From NCBI GenBank assembly GCA_963849885.1, contig CAWKIV010000006.1, forward strand, positions 434,001 through 498,000: 64,000 nt of DNA, read 5' to 3'. The stretch comes from CADCTP01 sp963849885. Lineage in GTDB: Bacteria > Actinomycetota > Actinomycetes > Mycobacteriales > CADCTP01. The notes beneath the pieces were generated by a model. The model saw only the letters and a program-made list of their open reading frames with translations. It made no database searches and had not been told where the DNA came from. A program made the translations under genes and the position numbers. Shown in pieces: positions 16,989 through 25,639 of the stretch. How positions within the stretch are numbered: position 1 is the first letter of the stretch; each line of letters opens with the position of its first letter.

Positions 16989-18272
16989 TCACCGTGCGGG
17001 CGGGTGGTGGTGCAGCTGGTTGCGCAGTGGTGTGCGGTCGGGGTCGACCCAGGGTGGGGGGTGGAACTCGGGGATGCCATCGGGGGCGAAGGTGACCTGC
17101 CAGTCGCCGGCCTCGATCAGCCGGTGGTGGTGTCCGCACAGCAGCACGCCGTTGTGCAGGGCGGTCGTGCCGCCGAGCGCCCAGGGGACGACGTGGTGGG
17201 CGTCGCACCAGCGGGGCGGGCGGTCACAGCCGGGGAAGGTGCAGCCGCGGTCGCGCAGCACGAGCGCCCGGCGCAGCGGCCCGGTGAACAGGCGGCGGCC
17301 GCGGCCGACGTCGAGCGGCTCGCCGCGGGAGCCGAGCACGGCGGGGATGATCTGCGCGTCGCAGGCGATCCGGCGGGCCGCCGTCGCCGAGATCGGGGTG
17401 CCGTCCTCCAGCGTCGCGGCGCCGATCCCGCCGCGGAGCGTGGCCAGTGGCACGGTCACCACCACCTGCGGGCGGTCGCCGCCGCTGTCCGGCAGCCCGC
17501 CGGCGGCCAGCGCGGCCCGGCACACCTCGACCAGCGCCTCCGCCCGCCGCCGCCCGGCCGGCCTGGTGTCGGATCCGTCCGCCGCGGCCGGCCGCGGGCC
17601 CGCCAGCGGGTCGAGGGCGGCGCGCAGGACCGCGGTGCCTTCCGCGTCGAGCCGGCCGCGCAGCCAGGTCCCGCCCTCGCCGTCCGGGGTCAGCGCCAGG
17701 TCCGTCGTCCGGGCCGCCCGCTGCTCGGCGCGGGCCAGCGCGTCGGCCTCGCCGGCCTCCACCGCGTCCGGGTCCGCGGCGGCGAGCATCCGCCGCCCGA
17801 TCCGGGACAGCTGCACCGGATCGAAGGCCTGCGCATGCTCCACCAGGTCCCGCTCCGCCGCGGCCCGCAGCCCGGCGGCCGGCGGCAGATCCGCGACCGT
17901 CCGGGCGATCACACCGGCATGGCCCGGCCCGATCCGGCCGTCGGCGCACGCGGCCGCCGTGGTGTCCAGGCCGGCCAGCGCCCGGGCGGTCTTCACCACG
18001 CCGGCGGCCTCGCTCGGCGCCAGCCGCAGCCGCGCCCGCAGCCACGCCGCCGAGCTCGTCGCACCCTCCGCCACCAACGCGTCGCGGGCGTCCGCCTCCC
18101 GCACCGCGTGCATCAGCACCGCCTGCGCCGCCGCCACCACCGCTCCGGCTTCGCGGACCAGCTCGATCAGCTCGGCCGCGCCGAGCGACCACAACGGCGC
18201 CTCCGCGACCGTCGTCAGCGCCGACCGCATCCCCTCCAGCGGAGATGGTCGGTCCAGCGCGGCAACGGACAT
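16989..18272 (-). CDS. DUF222/HNH endonuclease domain protein (13E12 type)
   Basis: A 427-residue protein with an N-terminal DUF222 region (about residues 20-310) and a C-terminal HNH nuclease: GCTFPGCDRPPRWCDAHHVVPW, then HN and CGHHH, giving the histidine/asparagine metal site and zinc cysteines. Such genes occur in many copies in actinobacteria and are thought to be selfish or repeat-associated; substrate and role are unknown. The ATG start is six bases after a TACGGT box (minus strand, 18279-18284). It interrupts an otherwise glycan-related gene block, consistent with insertion. Confidence 0.88.
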   Translation of the reverse strand: MSVAALDRPSPLEGMRSALTTVAEAPLWSLGAAELIELVREAGAVVAAAQAVLMHAVREADARDALVAEGATSSAAWLRARLRLAPSEAAGVVKTARALAGLDTTAAACADGRIGPGHAGVIARTVADLPPAAGLRAAAERDLVEHAQAFDPVQLSRIGRRMLAAADPDAVEAGEADALARAEQRAARTTDLALTPDGEGGTWLRGRLDAEGTAVLRAALDPLAGPRPAAADGSDTRPAGRRRAEALVEVCRAALAAGGLPDSGGDRPQVVVTVPLATLRGGIGAATLEDGTPISATAARRIACDAQIIPAVLGSRGEPLDVGRGRRLFTGPLRRALVLRDRGCTFPGCDRPPRWCDAHHVVPWALGGTTALHNGVLLCGHHHRLIEAGDWQVTFAPDGIPEFHPPPWVDPDRTPLRNQLHHHPPAR

Positions 18273-18367
18273 AACCGCACCGTAGAGGCGACCACTGACA
18301 ATTTCCGGCGGCCGCAGCCCGGGTGGCGAGGCGCCCGACCGCGCGACCGGCTGGCAGATGGCCGGCG

Positions 18368-18393
18368 GGATCCCGGTAGGGTGACCGGGATCC
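18368..18393 (+). promoter_or_regulatory. -10 box enclosed in a 10-bp inverted repeat
   Basis: GGATCCCGGT (18368-18377) and ACCGGGATCC (18384-18393) form a perfect inverted repeat, and TAGGGT (18377-18382) lies at its centre as a -10 candidate for the gene at 18440. A dimeric repressor bound here would cover the promoter. No good -35 is visible. Confidence 0.5.
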
Positions 18394-18439
18394 GCCCCCG
18401 GGCCGCGCGGGCGCGGGGCCCCTGGAGACCGGAGGAACG

Positions 18440-19672
18440 GTGCGGTCGACCACCCCCGCAGAGGACCCCGCCGCGACCGGCACGGTCGCCACGGACAGCA
18501 GCGTCTACTACCACTCCGGCTACTGGAACGACCTCGCCCGGGTCCAGGCTTACCTCAACCGCCGGGCCACCGGCGATCCGGCCGTGTCCTGGTCCGCGCA
18601 CCTGGCCACGTCCACCGGCCGGACCTTCGCCAAGGCGCTCGTGCTCAACTGCGGCAACGGCTGGGTGGAGCGCGGGCTGGTCACCGCCGGGCTGGTCAAG
18701 GAGGCCGTCGGCGTCGACTACGCCGAGGACCTGCTGGTCAGCGCGCGCGAGGAGGCGGCCAAGGCCGGGCTGCCGCTGCGCTACCACCAGCTCGACACCA
18801 ACTCGGCGGCCTGGCCGGAGGACGGCTTCGACCTGGTGATCAACCACGCGGCCGGCCACCACGTCGCGTACGTCGACCGGGTCTTCCGCAGCATCGCCGA
18901 GCTGCTGCCGGAGGACGGCCTGTTCGTCTCGTACGACTACCTGGGCGCCCACCGCAACCAGTACCCGACGGCCCAGTGGGAGGCCGCCTGGCAGGCCAAC
19001 GAGGCGCTGCCGGCCGCCTTCCGCCACCAGCTGGTCTACCCGCACCTGCCGACCATGCTGGTCAGCGACCCGACCGAGGCGATCCACGCCGAGCTGATCA
19101 TGCCGGTGATGCGGCGCTACTTCGAGATCGAGCACTTCCGCGCGCTCGGCGGCGGGGTGGCCTACCCGGTGCTCACCTTCAACCAGGCGGTGTTCTCGCA
19201 CGGCGAGGACGAGGTCGGCCCGGTGGTCGACCAGGTGCTGGCCGCGGACGAGGCCTGGACCGACGCCGACCCGGAGGGCCGGACCCTGTTCGGCTACGTG
19301 GTGGCCCGGCCGCGGAAGGCCGCGCTGTCCGACGCCGAGCAGCTCGCGGTGTGGACCGCCGAGGAGGACGACCGGGAGCGGCTGGCCACCTCCGCCGGCG
19401 GGCGCTACTACCCGGACACCTTGATGTCCGTGCTGTACGAGGAGCTCGACGTGGCCAAGCGCGGGCTGGCCGGCGCGTCGGCCGAGCGGGACGCCGCGCT
19501 GGGCCGGCTCAGCCACGGCGCCGCGGTGCCGTCGACGCTTGCCCCGCCGCCGTCGGTGCTCACCCGGCTGCGCTCGGACCCGCGGGTGCGGGCCGCGGCC
19601 AAGCGGGTGCCGGGCGCCCGGCCGGCCGTGCTCGCGCTGCGCCGCTGGCGGGCCGCCCGCGCCGCCCGGTGA
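18440..19672 (+). CDS. SAM-dependent methyltransferase with C-terminal extension
   Basis: A 410-residue protein. Residues ~60-190 form a class I methyltransferase: ALVLNCGNGWVERGLV (a variant of motif I), VGVDYAEDLL, FDLVINHAAGHHVAYVDR and LLPEDGLFVSYDYLG. The C-terminal ~100 residues are charged and end in a basic RRWRAARAAR tail, perhaps a membrane-surface or protein contact. GTG start with GGAGG upstream. It overlaps the next gene by GTGA, starting a three- or four-gene unit that ends with a membrane glycosyltransferase-like protein. Substrate unknown; glycan or lipid methylation is likely. Confidence 0.8.
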   Translation: MRSTTPAEDPAATGTVATDSSVYYHSGYWNDLARVQAYLNRRATGDPAVSWSAHLATSTGRTFAKALVLNCGNGWVERGLVTAGLVKEAVGVDYAEDLLVSAREEAAKAGLPLRYHQLDTNSAAWPEDGFDLVINHAAGHHVAYVDRVFRSIAELLPEDGLFVSYDYLGAHRNQYPTAQWEAAWQANEALPAAFRHQLVYPHLPTMLVSDPTEAIHAELIMPVMRRYFEIEHFRALGGGVAYPVLTFNQAVFSHGEDEVGPVVDQVLAADEAWTDADPEGRTLFGYVVARPRKAALSDAEQLAVWTAEEDDRERLATSAGGRYYPDTLMSVLYEELDVAKRGLAGASAERDAALGRLSHGAAVPSTLAPPPSVLTRLRSDPRVRAAAKRVPGARPAVLALRRWRAARAAR

Positions 19673-20142
19673 GCACCGCCCCGGGGCGGGGGACCCGGGT
19701 GGTCGCGGTGGCGCTGCTGGTGCTGGCCGCGCTGGTCGGCCTGGTCCGGCTGCCCGGCGAGCTGTCCCGGCAGGCCGACGCGGCGGCGACCGCGCGGGAC
19801 GTCCCGCGGATCGAGTCGGTCCCGGTGCTGCGGTCGATGGGCCCGAAGCGGACCGAGTTCCTCGCGTACGTGCGGCGGACCGTGCCGCCCGGTGAGTCGA
19901 TCCGGATCGTGCAGGCGGTCACCCCGGTCTCGCCGCTGGAGGCCCGGGACGGCGGCCAGCCCGGCGTGTGCGGCTACTCGGTCTCCCGGCTGCAGTACTT
20001 CTGGCTGGTGTACGCGCTGGCCCCGCGACCGTCCACCTGCGACCCCGGCGCCCGCTGGACCGTCTACTTCGGAGTGCCGCCGGCCGCGCTGCCGGCCGGC
20101 GCGCGGCCGTACCTGCCGGGCTACGCGCTGGTGCGGACATGA
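19669..20142 (+). CDS. Small membrane-anchored protein of unknown function
   Basis: A 157-residue protein with one N-terminal hydrophobic helix (VVAVALLVLAALVGLVRLP) and an extracytoplasmic part containing two cysteines and FLAYVRRTVPPGESIRIV. I do not recognise the family. Similar small anchored proteins accompany polytopic glycosyltransferases in actinobacterial glycan clusters, which fits its place between a methyltransferase and such a membrane protein. It overlaps the upstream gene by GTGA, so translation is coupled. Confidence 0.75.
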   Translation: MSTAPGRGTRVVAVALLVLAALVGLVRLPGELSRQADAAATARDVPRIESVPVLRSMGPKRTEFLAYVRRTVPPGESIRIVQAVTPVSPLEARDGGQPGVCGYSVSRLQYFWLVYALAPRPSTCDPGARWTVYFGVPPAALPAGARPYLPGYALVRT

Positions 20143-20234
20143 GCGAGCCCGAGAGCCCGCAGGGCGAGCGGGGAGCGACGAGGGACGGGCGCCTGGCGCT
20201 CGCGCCCGGCGCCCTGTCCGCGGAGCGGGCATGA
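20139..20234 (+). CDS. Possible 31-residue small ORF linking two genes
   Basis: An ATG overlapping the upstream stop (ATGA) opens a 31-residue frame, MSEPESPQGERGATRDG…, whose TGA overlaps the next start (ATGA). Exact 4-base overlaps at both ends look designed for coupling. However, GAGCGAGCCC/GGCGAGCGGGGAGCG-like DNA recurs in actinobacterial spacers, and the segment contains a GGGCGCC…GGCGCCC hairpin, so it may only be a spacer repeat that stays open. Confidence 0.3.
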   Translation: MSEPESPQGERGATRDGRLALAPGALSAERA

Positions 20235-21682
20235 TCCGGGACCTGCTCGGCACCGGCGCCGGCTTCGCGCTGCTGCCGCTGGCCGGGCACGGGCTGCTCC
20301 GGCTGGCCACCGGCCGGTGGCCGCACCGCGCGTACGGGCCGGTCGCCGCGGCCGGGCTGAGCTGGTTCGCCGGGGTGGCCGCGCTCGGCGTGCTGACCAC
20401 GCTGGTCGGCGTGCTCGGCGGGCCGACCCGGCCGCTGCCGGTGCTGGCGCCGGCGCTGGTCCTGCTCGCGGTCGCCGGGCTGCTGCCGCTGCCGTGGGCG
20501 CGGGCCGGCACCGCGCCGCCGCCCGGCTCCCGCCTGGGCGACGCGATCGCCGCCGCGGCCGGCGTGCTCACCGCGGCCTGGGTGGCGCTGCTGGGCGCGC
20601 GCATCCCGGTCGCCAGCAACGACGAGTACGCGCTGTGGATGCTCAAGGCCCGGGCGCTGTCCCAGCTCGGCGAGCTCGACCCGCGGGTGTTCACCGACAC
20701 CGCGGCGGGCTACCAGCACCAGACGTACCCGCTCTTCCTGCCGTCCCTGTTCGGCTGGCTGGACGGCTGGGCCGGCCGGCCGACCGACGCGGCCGCGCAC
20801 CTCGCGGTGGCCGTCACCGTCGGCGCGCTGCTCGCGGTGGCCGGCGCGGTGCTGGCCCGGCTGGCCGGCCCGGTCCCGGCCGCGGTGGCGCTGCTCCTGG
20901 TGGTGTCGGTCCCGACCCTGCTGTCCCGGCAGTCGCTGCTGCTGGTGGCGGACGTGCCGGTGTTCGCCTTCGCGTTCTGCCTGGCGCTGGTGCTGATGGT
21001 GCTGCTGACGCTGCCCGCGGACGCGCCGGCCGGTCCGTGGCCGGCCGCCGCCGCGGTGCTCGGCGCCGGCGCGATCGGCACCAAGGCCGAGGGGCTGGCG
21101 TTCGTCGGGATCGCCTTCGCCGCCGCGCTGCTGCTGGCCACCGGCCGCCGGAGGGCGGTGCTGGTCGCCGGCGTGGTGGCCGGCGTGGCCAACCTGCCCT
21201 GGCAGCTCTACGGGCGGCAGCACCACCTGCGCAACTGGGTGCTCAACGAGGACACGCTCAGCTCGGCGCACCTGCGGGACGTGCTGCCGTGGACCGGGCA
21301 GGTGCTGCGCGGGATGGCCGAGCGGTGGCCGGGCGGCGGCGGCTTCGGCGCGGTGCTGGTGGTCGCGGCGGTGCCGGCCGCGGTGCTGGCCGTCCGGGCC
21401 GGCCGGTGGCGGCTGGTGGCCTTCACCGCCGCGGTCGTGCTGCTGACCTCGGCCGTCCTGCTCGCCCAGTACGTGGTCACCGCGTACGGGCCGCGGTCCG
21501 ACCCGCTGGCCGCGCGGCTGCTGGAGAGCCAGCTGGACGTGACCGTCTTCCGGGTGGCGCTGCTGCCGGCCGCGCTGCTCGCGATCGCGGTGCCGCTCTT
21601 CGCCGGTCTGGCACTGCGCGCCGACGCCATTGCCCGGAAGGGCAACATTCCCCACCCGGAGCGTGAACTGCAACCGATCTGA
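20231..21682 (+). CDS. Polytopic membrane protein, GT-C glycosyltransferase-like
   Basis: A 483-residue protein with about twelve hydrophobic segments. After the first helices comes the extracytoplasmic loop RIPVASNDEYALWMLKARAL, whose acidic pair resembles the catalytic loop of lipid-phosphosugar-using GT-C enzymes, then YQHQTYPLFLPSLFGWLDG. It would act on the outer face of the membrane using polyprenyl-linked sugars. ATG start. It is the last gene of the 18440 unit. In the same frame beyond its TGA lie 47 more coding-like codons (see next feature). The GT-C call is by layout rather than a clear family match. Confidence 0.7.
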   Translation: MIRDLLGTGAGFALLPLAGHGLLRLATGRWPHRAYGPVAAAGLSWFAGVAALGVLTTLVGVLGGPTRPLPVLAPALVLLAVAGLLPLPWARAGTAPPPGSRLGDAIAAAAGVLTAAWVALLGARIPVASNDEYALWMLKARALSQLGELDPRVFTDTAAGYQHQTYPLFLPSLFGWLDGWAGRPTDAAAHLAVAVTVGALLAVAGAVLARLAGPVPAAVALLLVVSVPTLLSRQSLLLVADVPVFAFAFCLALVLMVLLTLPADAPAGPWPAAAAVLGAGAIGTKAEGLAFVGIAFAAALLLATGRRRAVLVAGVVAGVANLPWQLYGRQHHLRNWVLNEDTLSSAHLRDVLPWTGQVLRGMAERWPGGGGFGAVLVVAAVPAAVLAVRAGRWRLVAFTAAVVLLTSAVLLAQYVVTAYGPRSDPLAARLLESQLDVTVFRVALLPAALLAIAVPLFAGLALRADAIARKGNIPHPERELQPI

Positions 21683-21826
21683 CCCCTCCCGCTGGCCCCG
21701 GCCGCCTTCACCGCCGCGCTGCTCGGCGACGGCGTCACCACCGCCGCCGAGGCCCACGCCGCCACCGGCGCCGACCTCCCCCGCACCCTCGCCACCCTCC
21801 GCGCCGCCAACCTCACCGCGGGTTAG
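21683..21826 (+). pseudogene. Coding-like fragment directly downstream of a stop codon
   Basis: Directly after the TGA of the membrane protein, in the same frame, 47 codons run to TAG with G or C at nearly every third position and an alanine-rich product ending TLATLRAANLTAG. The sequence does not continue the membrane protein's helices. It may be the remnant 3' end of a lost gene or chance openness in GC-rich DNA. It ends on top of the stop codon of the convergent glycosyltransferase. Confidence 0.3.
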
Positions 21827-23391
21827 TTGTCGACGCGGCGGCCGAGGAGGTCGTGGGCGGCGACGACCTCGCGCCAGCGGCGGGCGAAGGCCTCGTCGGA
21901 GTATTCCTGCGCGCGCAGCACCGACGCCGCGGACATCCGGGCCCGCAGCTCCGGGTCGTTGGCCACCCGGAGGGTGCGGTCGGCCAGCTCGTCCGGGTTG
22001 GACCAGCGGTAGCCGTGGTCGCCGTCCCGGACGATCTCGCGCTGCCCGGCCTTGTCGATCACCACCGGCACGCAGCCGCCGGCCATCGCCTCCGCGGTGG
22101 TCATGCCGAAGTGCTCGTGCGCCCAGGGGGCGCGCTCCTCGTCCTCGCCGTACCCGGTCGCGGACCAGAAGATCGACGCCGTCGACATGGCCTGCTCGAC
22201 CACCGGGCGGGGCGCGTTCGGCACGATCCGCACCGGCAGCCCGTCGGCCGCCGCCCGGACCGTCTCCAGGTACGGCCGCTGGAACGGCTCGCAGCCGCCG
22301 AGCACGGTCATCGACCAGCCGGGCAGCTGGCCGGACCGGTGCAGCTTGCCGAACATCTGCACCATCTCCAGCTGCCGCTTCGCGTGCCCGAGCCCGGGGG
22401 CGAAGAACCGGCCGACCGACAGCACCACCTTGTCCCGCTGGGACTGCGGGTGCAGCCGGTCGACCTGGATCGGCGGGTAGAGCACGTCCGCGTCGGTCCG
22501 CCAGAGCCGGCGGATCCAGCCGCGGGTGTACTCCGAGTTGGCCATCACGGTGGCGTAGCTGGACAGGAACTCGGCGCCGCGCGGGTCGCGCAGCAGCCAC
22601 GGGAAGCGGGCGGCCAGCAGCGCGCGCGGCCCGAGCCCGCCGGCGCCGGCCAGCCGCAGCCGGGACACCGCCACCCCGAGCTCGCGGGTGTCCTGCGGCC
22701 CGGGCACCGCGGTCTTGGACCGGAAGTGCAGCTCCCGGCCGTCCGGGCTGTCCGGCACGGTGACCACCTGCCGGCGGAAGGTCTGCTCGGCGGTCAGCGT
22801 GGCCAGCACCTCGCCGGTGTCGTCCTCGACCACCAGCTGGACCGGCTCGGCCATCCCCGGCCGGCCCAGGTCGAGCCGGATCTCGTGCCGGACGCCCGGC
22901 TCGATGCGCAGGATCGCGTCCCCGTTGGTCCAGGTCCACTGGCGCAGCCGGCCGCCCTCGGGCGGGTACCAGCCGGTGCCCCAGCCCATCGCCAGCGAGC
23001 TGCGGTAGCTGGTCAGCCACGGGCCGAGCGTCCGGATCGCGGCCTTCCGCCACGCCGACAGGTCGTGGTCGAACGGGGTCGGGAAGAAGCACAGGTACGC
23101 CGCCCGCCGGGACCGCGGCAGCAGGGTGGACATGTAGGTCGCGTTGACGAACAGGTCGTACTCGCTGGACAGCGCGGCCACGTGGCCGTCGCCGCGGTCG
23201 GGGAGGCTGCGCATCCGGGTCCGGGACAGGTCCAGGCCGAGGTGCTCGGCCAGGTCGTCCCGGTCGACGTCGCCGTGCCCGAGGAGGTCGACCTCGACCC
23301 CGTCCTCGGACAGCACCTGCGCGATCATGCCGGCGTGCCGCTCGCCACCCCCCATCGAGTGCCAGAAGCGGTCGTAGACGGCTGCTCTCAT
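21823..23391 (-). CDS. Large glycosyltransferase (GT-B) with a central beta-rich insert
   Basis: A 522-residue protein. The start, VYDRFWHSMGGGERHAGMIAQVL, and the end, HEHFGMTTAEAMAGGCVPVV with IFWSATGYGEDE, are the acceptor and donor halves of a GT4-type enzyme. Between them (about residues 155-280) is an insert rich in predicted beta strands that contains GPQDTRELGVAVSRLRL. The neighbouring GT2 gene carries the same GPQDxRELGV motif in its own insert. The ATG overlaps the stop of that GT2 gene (ATGA). The two enzymes probably act one after the other on the same glycan. Confidence 0.82.
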   Translation of the reverse strand: MRAAVYDRFWHSMGGGERHAGMIAQVLSEDGVEVDLLGHGDVDRDDLAEHLGLDLSRTRMRSLPDRGDGHVAALSSEYDLFVNATYMSTLLPRSRRAAYLCFFPTPFDHDLSAWRKAAIRTLGPWLTSYRSSLAMGWGTGWYPPEGGRLRQWTWTNGDAILRIEPGVRHEIRLDLGRPGMAEPVQLVVEDDTGEVLATLTAEQTFRRQVVTVPDSPDGRELHFRSKTAVPGPQDTRELGVAVSRLRLAGAGGLGPRALLAARFPWLLRDPRGAEFLSSYATVMANSEYTRGWIRRLWRTDADVLYPPIQVDRLHPQSQRDKVVLSVGRFFAPGLGHAKRQLEMVQMFGKLHRSGQLPGWSMTVLGGCEPFQRPYLETVRAAADGLPVRIVPNAPRPVVEQAMSTASIFWSATGYGEDEERAPWAHEHFGMTTAEAMAGGCVPVVIDKAGQREIVRDGDHGYRWSNPDELADRTLRVANDPELRARMSAASVLRAQEYSDEAFARRWREVVAAHDLLGRRVDN

Positions 23392-24740
23392 CGTTCGCTC
23401 ACCAGCCAGCGTTCCAGTTCCCTCCGGGACAGTGCCGCCGTGCCGCCGACCTCGCGCCGGCGGCGCAGCATGGTCGGCAGCAGGCGGAGGTACGAGGCGA
23501 GCACCCGGGCCCGCAGCAGGTGCGGCCGGACCGCCGGGCGGGACCGGGTCCGCACGCCCTCCCGGGCCGCGCGCACCCCCAGCGACGCCGCGGTCAGCAG
23601 CTGGTCGCGGACCGCCCGCAGCGCCAGCGGGGCGGACGCGTCCTTGGTCAGCATGAGCAGCCGGTTGCGCTCGACGTGGAAGAGCCACAGCGGCGACCAC
23701 TCGGTGCTCGACGCCGAGTGCAGGTGCCGCAGCACCGCGGTCGGCTCGTACCGGATCGCCCAGCCGCGGGCCCGCAGCCGCCAGGACAGGTCGGTGTCCT
23801 CGTAGTAGAGGAAGAAGTCGTCGTCGAACCAGCCGACCTCGCGGCCGGCCGCGGTGCGCAGCGCCATCCCGTTGCCGCAGGCGGCGAACACCTCGACCGG
23901 CCGGTCGTACTGGTCGGTGTCCGGCTCCTGGAAGCCGCGGTCCGCGCCGTGCCCGCTGCGCAGCACGATGCTGCCGGCGTTGTTGACCACGTCGACCAGC
24001 GGGACGCCGTCGGCGACGGCCAGCACCGCCTCGCTGCCGCCGGCGGCCGCGATGGCGGTCAGCTCGACCCCGTCGCCGGTCACCGTCACCGGCTTGTCCC
24101 GCTCGGCCGCCCAGCGGAAGGTCATCTTGACCGGGCCGGGCCCGTCCGGCATCGGCACCAGGAAGGTGCCCTCCGGGCGGGTCCACCGGAACCGGTCGGC
24201 CCCGCTGCCCTCCGGCCCGTACGACAGCTGCTCCCAGAGCACCTTCTCGGTGACGTCGCGGCCGTCCACCTCGACGCCGAGCAGCCGCACGCCGAGCTCG
24301 CGCGGGTCCTGCGGGCCGGGCGAGAAACCCTCGGTGGCCAGCCGCAGCGGCAGGAAGCGCGGGGCGAAGACCACCTTGCCGGTGACCGCGCCGAGCTGCT
24401 CCCCGGCCGGGCCGTCGAACGGCGCGAGCAGCCGGCGCAGCCAGTCCGGCTCCGGCACCGCGTCGTTGTTGAGGAGCACCGCGTACGGCGTCTCGACCTC
24501 GCGCAGGGCGAGGTTGTTGCCGCCGGCGAAGCCGGTGTTGACCGCGCTGGCGATCACCCGCACCTCGGGGAAGTCGCGGGCGAGCAGCTCGCGGGAGCCG
24601 TCCACCGAGGCGTTGTCGACCACCACGGTCTGGAAGAACCCGGGCGGGGTGTCCTGCCGGCGCAGCCCGGCCAGGCACGGCGGCAGCAGGTGGGCGCCGT
24701 TGTAGTTGACCACCACGACGGTGGCCCGCGGGGAGGTCAT
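23388..24740 (-). CDS. Family 2 glycosyltransferase with a beta-rich insert
   Basis: A 450-residue GT-A enzyme: ATVVVVNYNGAHLLPPCLAGL, VVDNASVDGS, VLLNNDAVPEP (metal-binding region) and FFLYYEDTDLSWRLRARGW, as in rhamnosyl/galactofuranosyl-type GT2 proteins. Ordinary members are about 300 residues; an extra ~150 residues (about 130-275) lie between the nucleotide-binding and acceptor halves and include GPQDPRELGVRLLGVEVDG, shared with the downstream enzyme. The ATG overlaps the methyltransferase stop (ATGA). The insert could bind carbohydrate or pair the two enzymes. Confidence 0.84.
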   Translation of the reverse strand: MTSPRATVVVVNYNGAHLLPPCLAGLRRQDTPPGFFQTVVVDNASVDGSRELLARDFPEVRVIASAVNTGFAGGNNLALREVETPYAVLLNNDAVPEPDWLRRLLAPFDGPAGEQLGAVTGKVVFAPRFLPLRLATEGFSPGPQDPRELGVRLLGVEVDGRDVTEKVLWEQLSYGPEGSGADRFRWTRPEGTFLVPMPDGPGPVKMTFRWAAERDKPVTVTGDGVELTAIAAAGGSEAVLAVADGVPLVDVVNNAGSIVLRSGHGADRGFQEPDTDQYDRPVEVFAACGNGMALRTAAGREVGWFDDDFFLYYEDTDLSWRLRARGWAIRYEPTAVLRHLHSASSTEWSPLWLFHVERNRLLMLTKDASAPLALRAVRDQLLTAASLGVRAAREGVRTRSRPAVRPHLLRARVLASYLRLLPTMLRRRREVGGTAALSRRELERWLVSER

Positions 24741-25639
24741 GCGCCGGCCCCGTCCGAGGGGGCGACCGCGACCACGTAGTCCTCGCTGGGCGGGTAGAGC
24801 TGGGCCAGCAGCGCCCGGTACGCCCGGTGCAGCTCGGCGTACTGGTGCTGCATGACCTGGGCCCGCTCGTCCAGCACCGAGACCAGGTGCACCAGGTGCG
24901 ACCACAGCTCGGCCCGCGGGTCGGTCACCACCGCGGTCGCCTCGCGCCGGCCGGTCGCCTGCTCCCGGCGCAGCCGGCGCAGGTGGTTGACGTGGGCCGG
25001 GTAGACCGCGTTCACCGCGTGGGTGAGGTTGGCCAGCGACTCGGTCAGCGCCGGGGCCGGGTCGAAGCGCTGCGGCACCAGCGGCGGTGGCGGGCCGGGG
25101 TCGTTGAGCGGGCTGCCACCGGCCTCGGTGGTGGTCAGCCCGGCCTGCCCGGCGAAGAAGGCGAGCAGCATCGGGTCGTAGAAGCGGACGTGGGTCGGGT
25201 CCCGCCAGAAGTCGTGGCCGAGCACGGACAGGCTGCCCGCGCTGGGCACGACGGCGACGAACGCGCCGCCCGGGCGCAGCGCCCGGGCCGCGGCCGCGTA
25301 CACCCGGGCCACGTCGGCCGGCTCCAGGTGCTCCAGGAAGTGGGCGCAGAAGACGCCGCCGAGCGAGCCCGGCTCGACCTGCTCCAGGTGCTCGATCGCG
25401 TCCCCGAGCAGCACGTCGTGCCCGGCCGCCGTGGCCTTCTCGACCATGCCCTCGTCCAGGTCGACGCCGCGGGCCGGGACGCCGGCCTCCCGCAGCACGT
25501 CGAGGAACTCGCCCCGCCCGCAGGCCAGCTCGAGCACCGGCCCGGTCGGGAAGAACTGCGCGTAGTGCGCCAGCGCGGCCCGGGCCCGGTCGCTGTCGTA
25601 GCCCATGAACGCGTAGTAGTCGCTCTCCAGCCGGCTCAC
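24737..25639 (-). CDS. SAM-dependent methyltransferase of the glycan export operon
   Basis: A 300-residue class I methyltransferase: VLELACGRGEFLDVLREAG (motif I), GVDLDEGMVEKA, GVFCAHFLEHLEPADVARVY and RPGGAFVAVVPSAGSL. After ~210 residues comes a helical tail. It could cap or terminate a polysaccharide before export, as chain-end methylation does in some Wzm/Wzt systems; this is inference from context. GTG start with GGGAGGGG six bases upstream. As given, the frame runs on from wzt without a stop, but a GTGA overlap is more natural (see wzt). Confidence 0.82.
   Translation of the reverse strand: MSRLESDYYAFMGYDSDRARAALAHYAQFFPTGPVLELACGRGEFLDVLREAGVPARGVDLDEGMVEKATAAGHDVLLGDAIEHLEQVEPGSLGGVFCAHFLEHLEPADVARVYAAAARALRPGGAFVAVVPSAGSLSVLGHDFWRDPTHVRFYDPMLLAFFAGQAGLTTTEAGGSPLNDPGPPPPLVPQRFDPAPALTESLANLTHAVNAVYPAHVNHLRRLRREQATGRREATAVVTDPRAELWSHLVHLVSVLDERAQVMQHQYAELHRAYRALLAQLYPPSEDYVVAVAPSDGAGA

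Noticed and set aside
16989..18272. HNH gene as a restriction or phage-defence system
   Set aside because: It is a plain DUF222/HNH (13E12-type) protein with no methyltransferase, helicase or other defence partner next to it.
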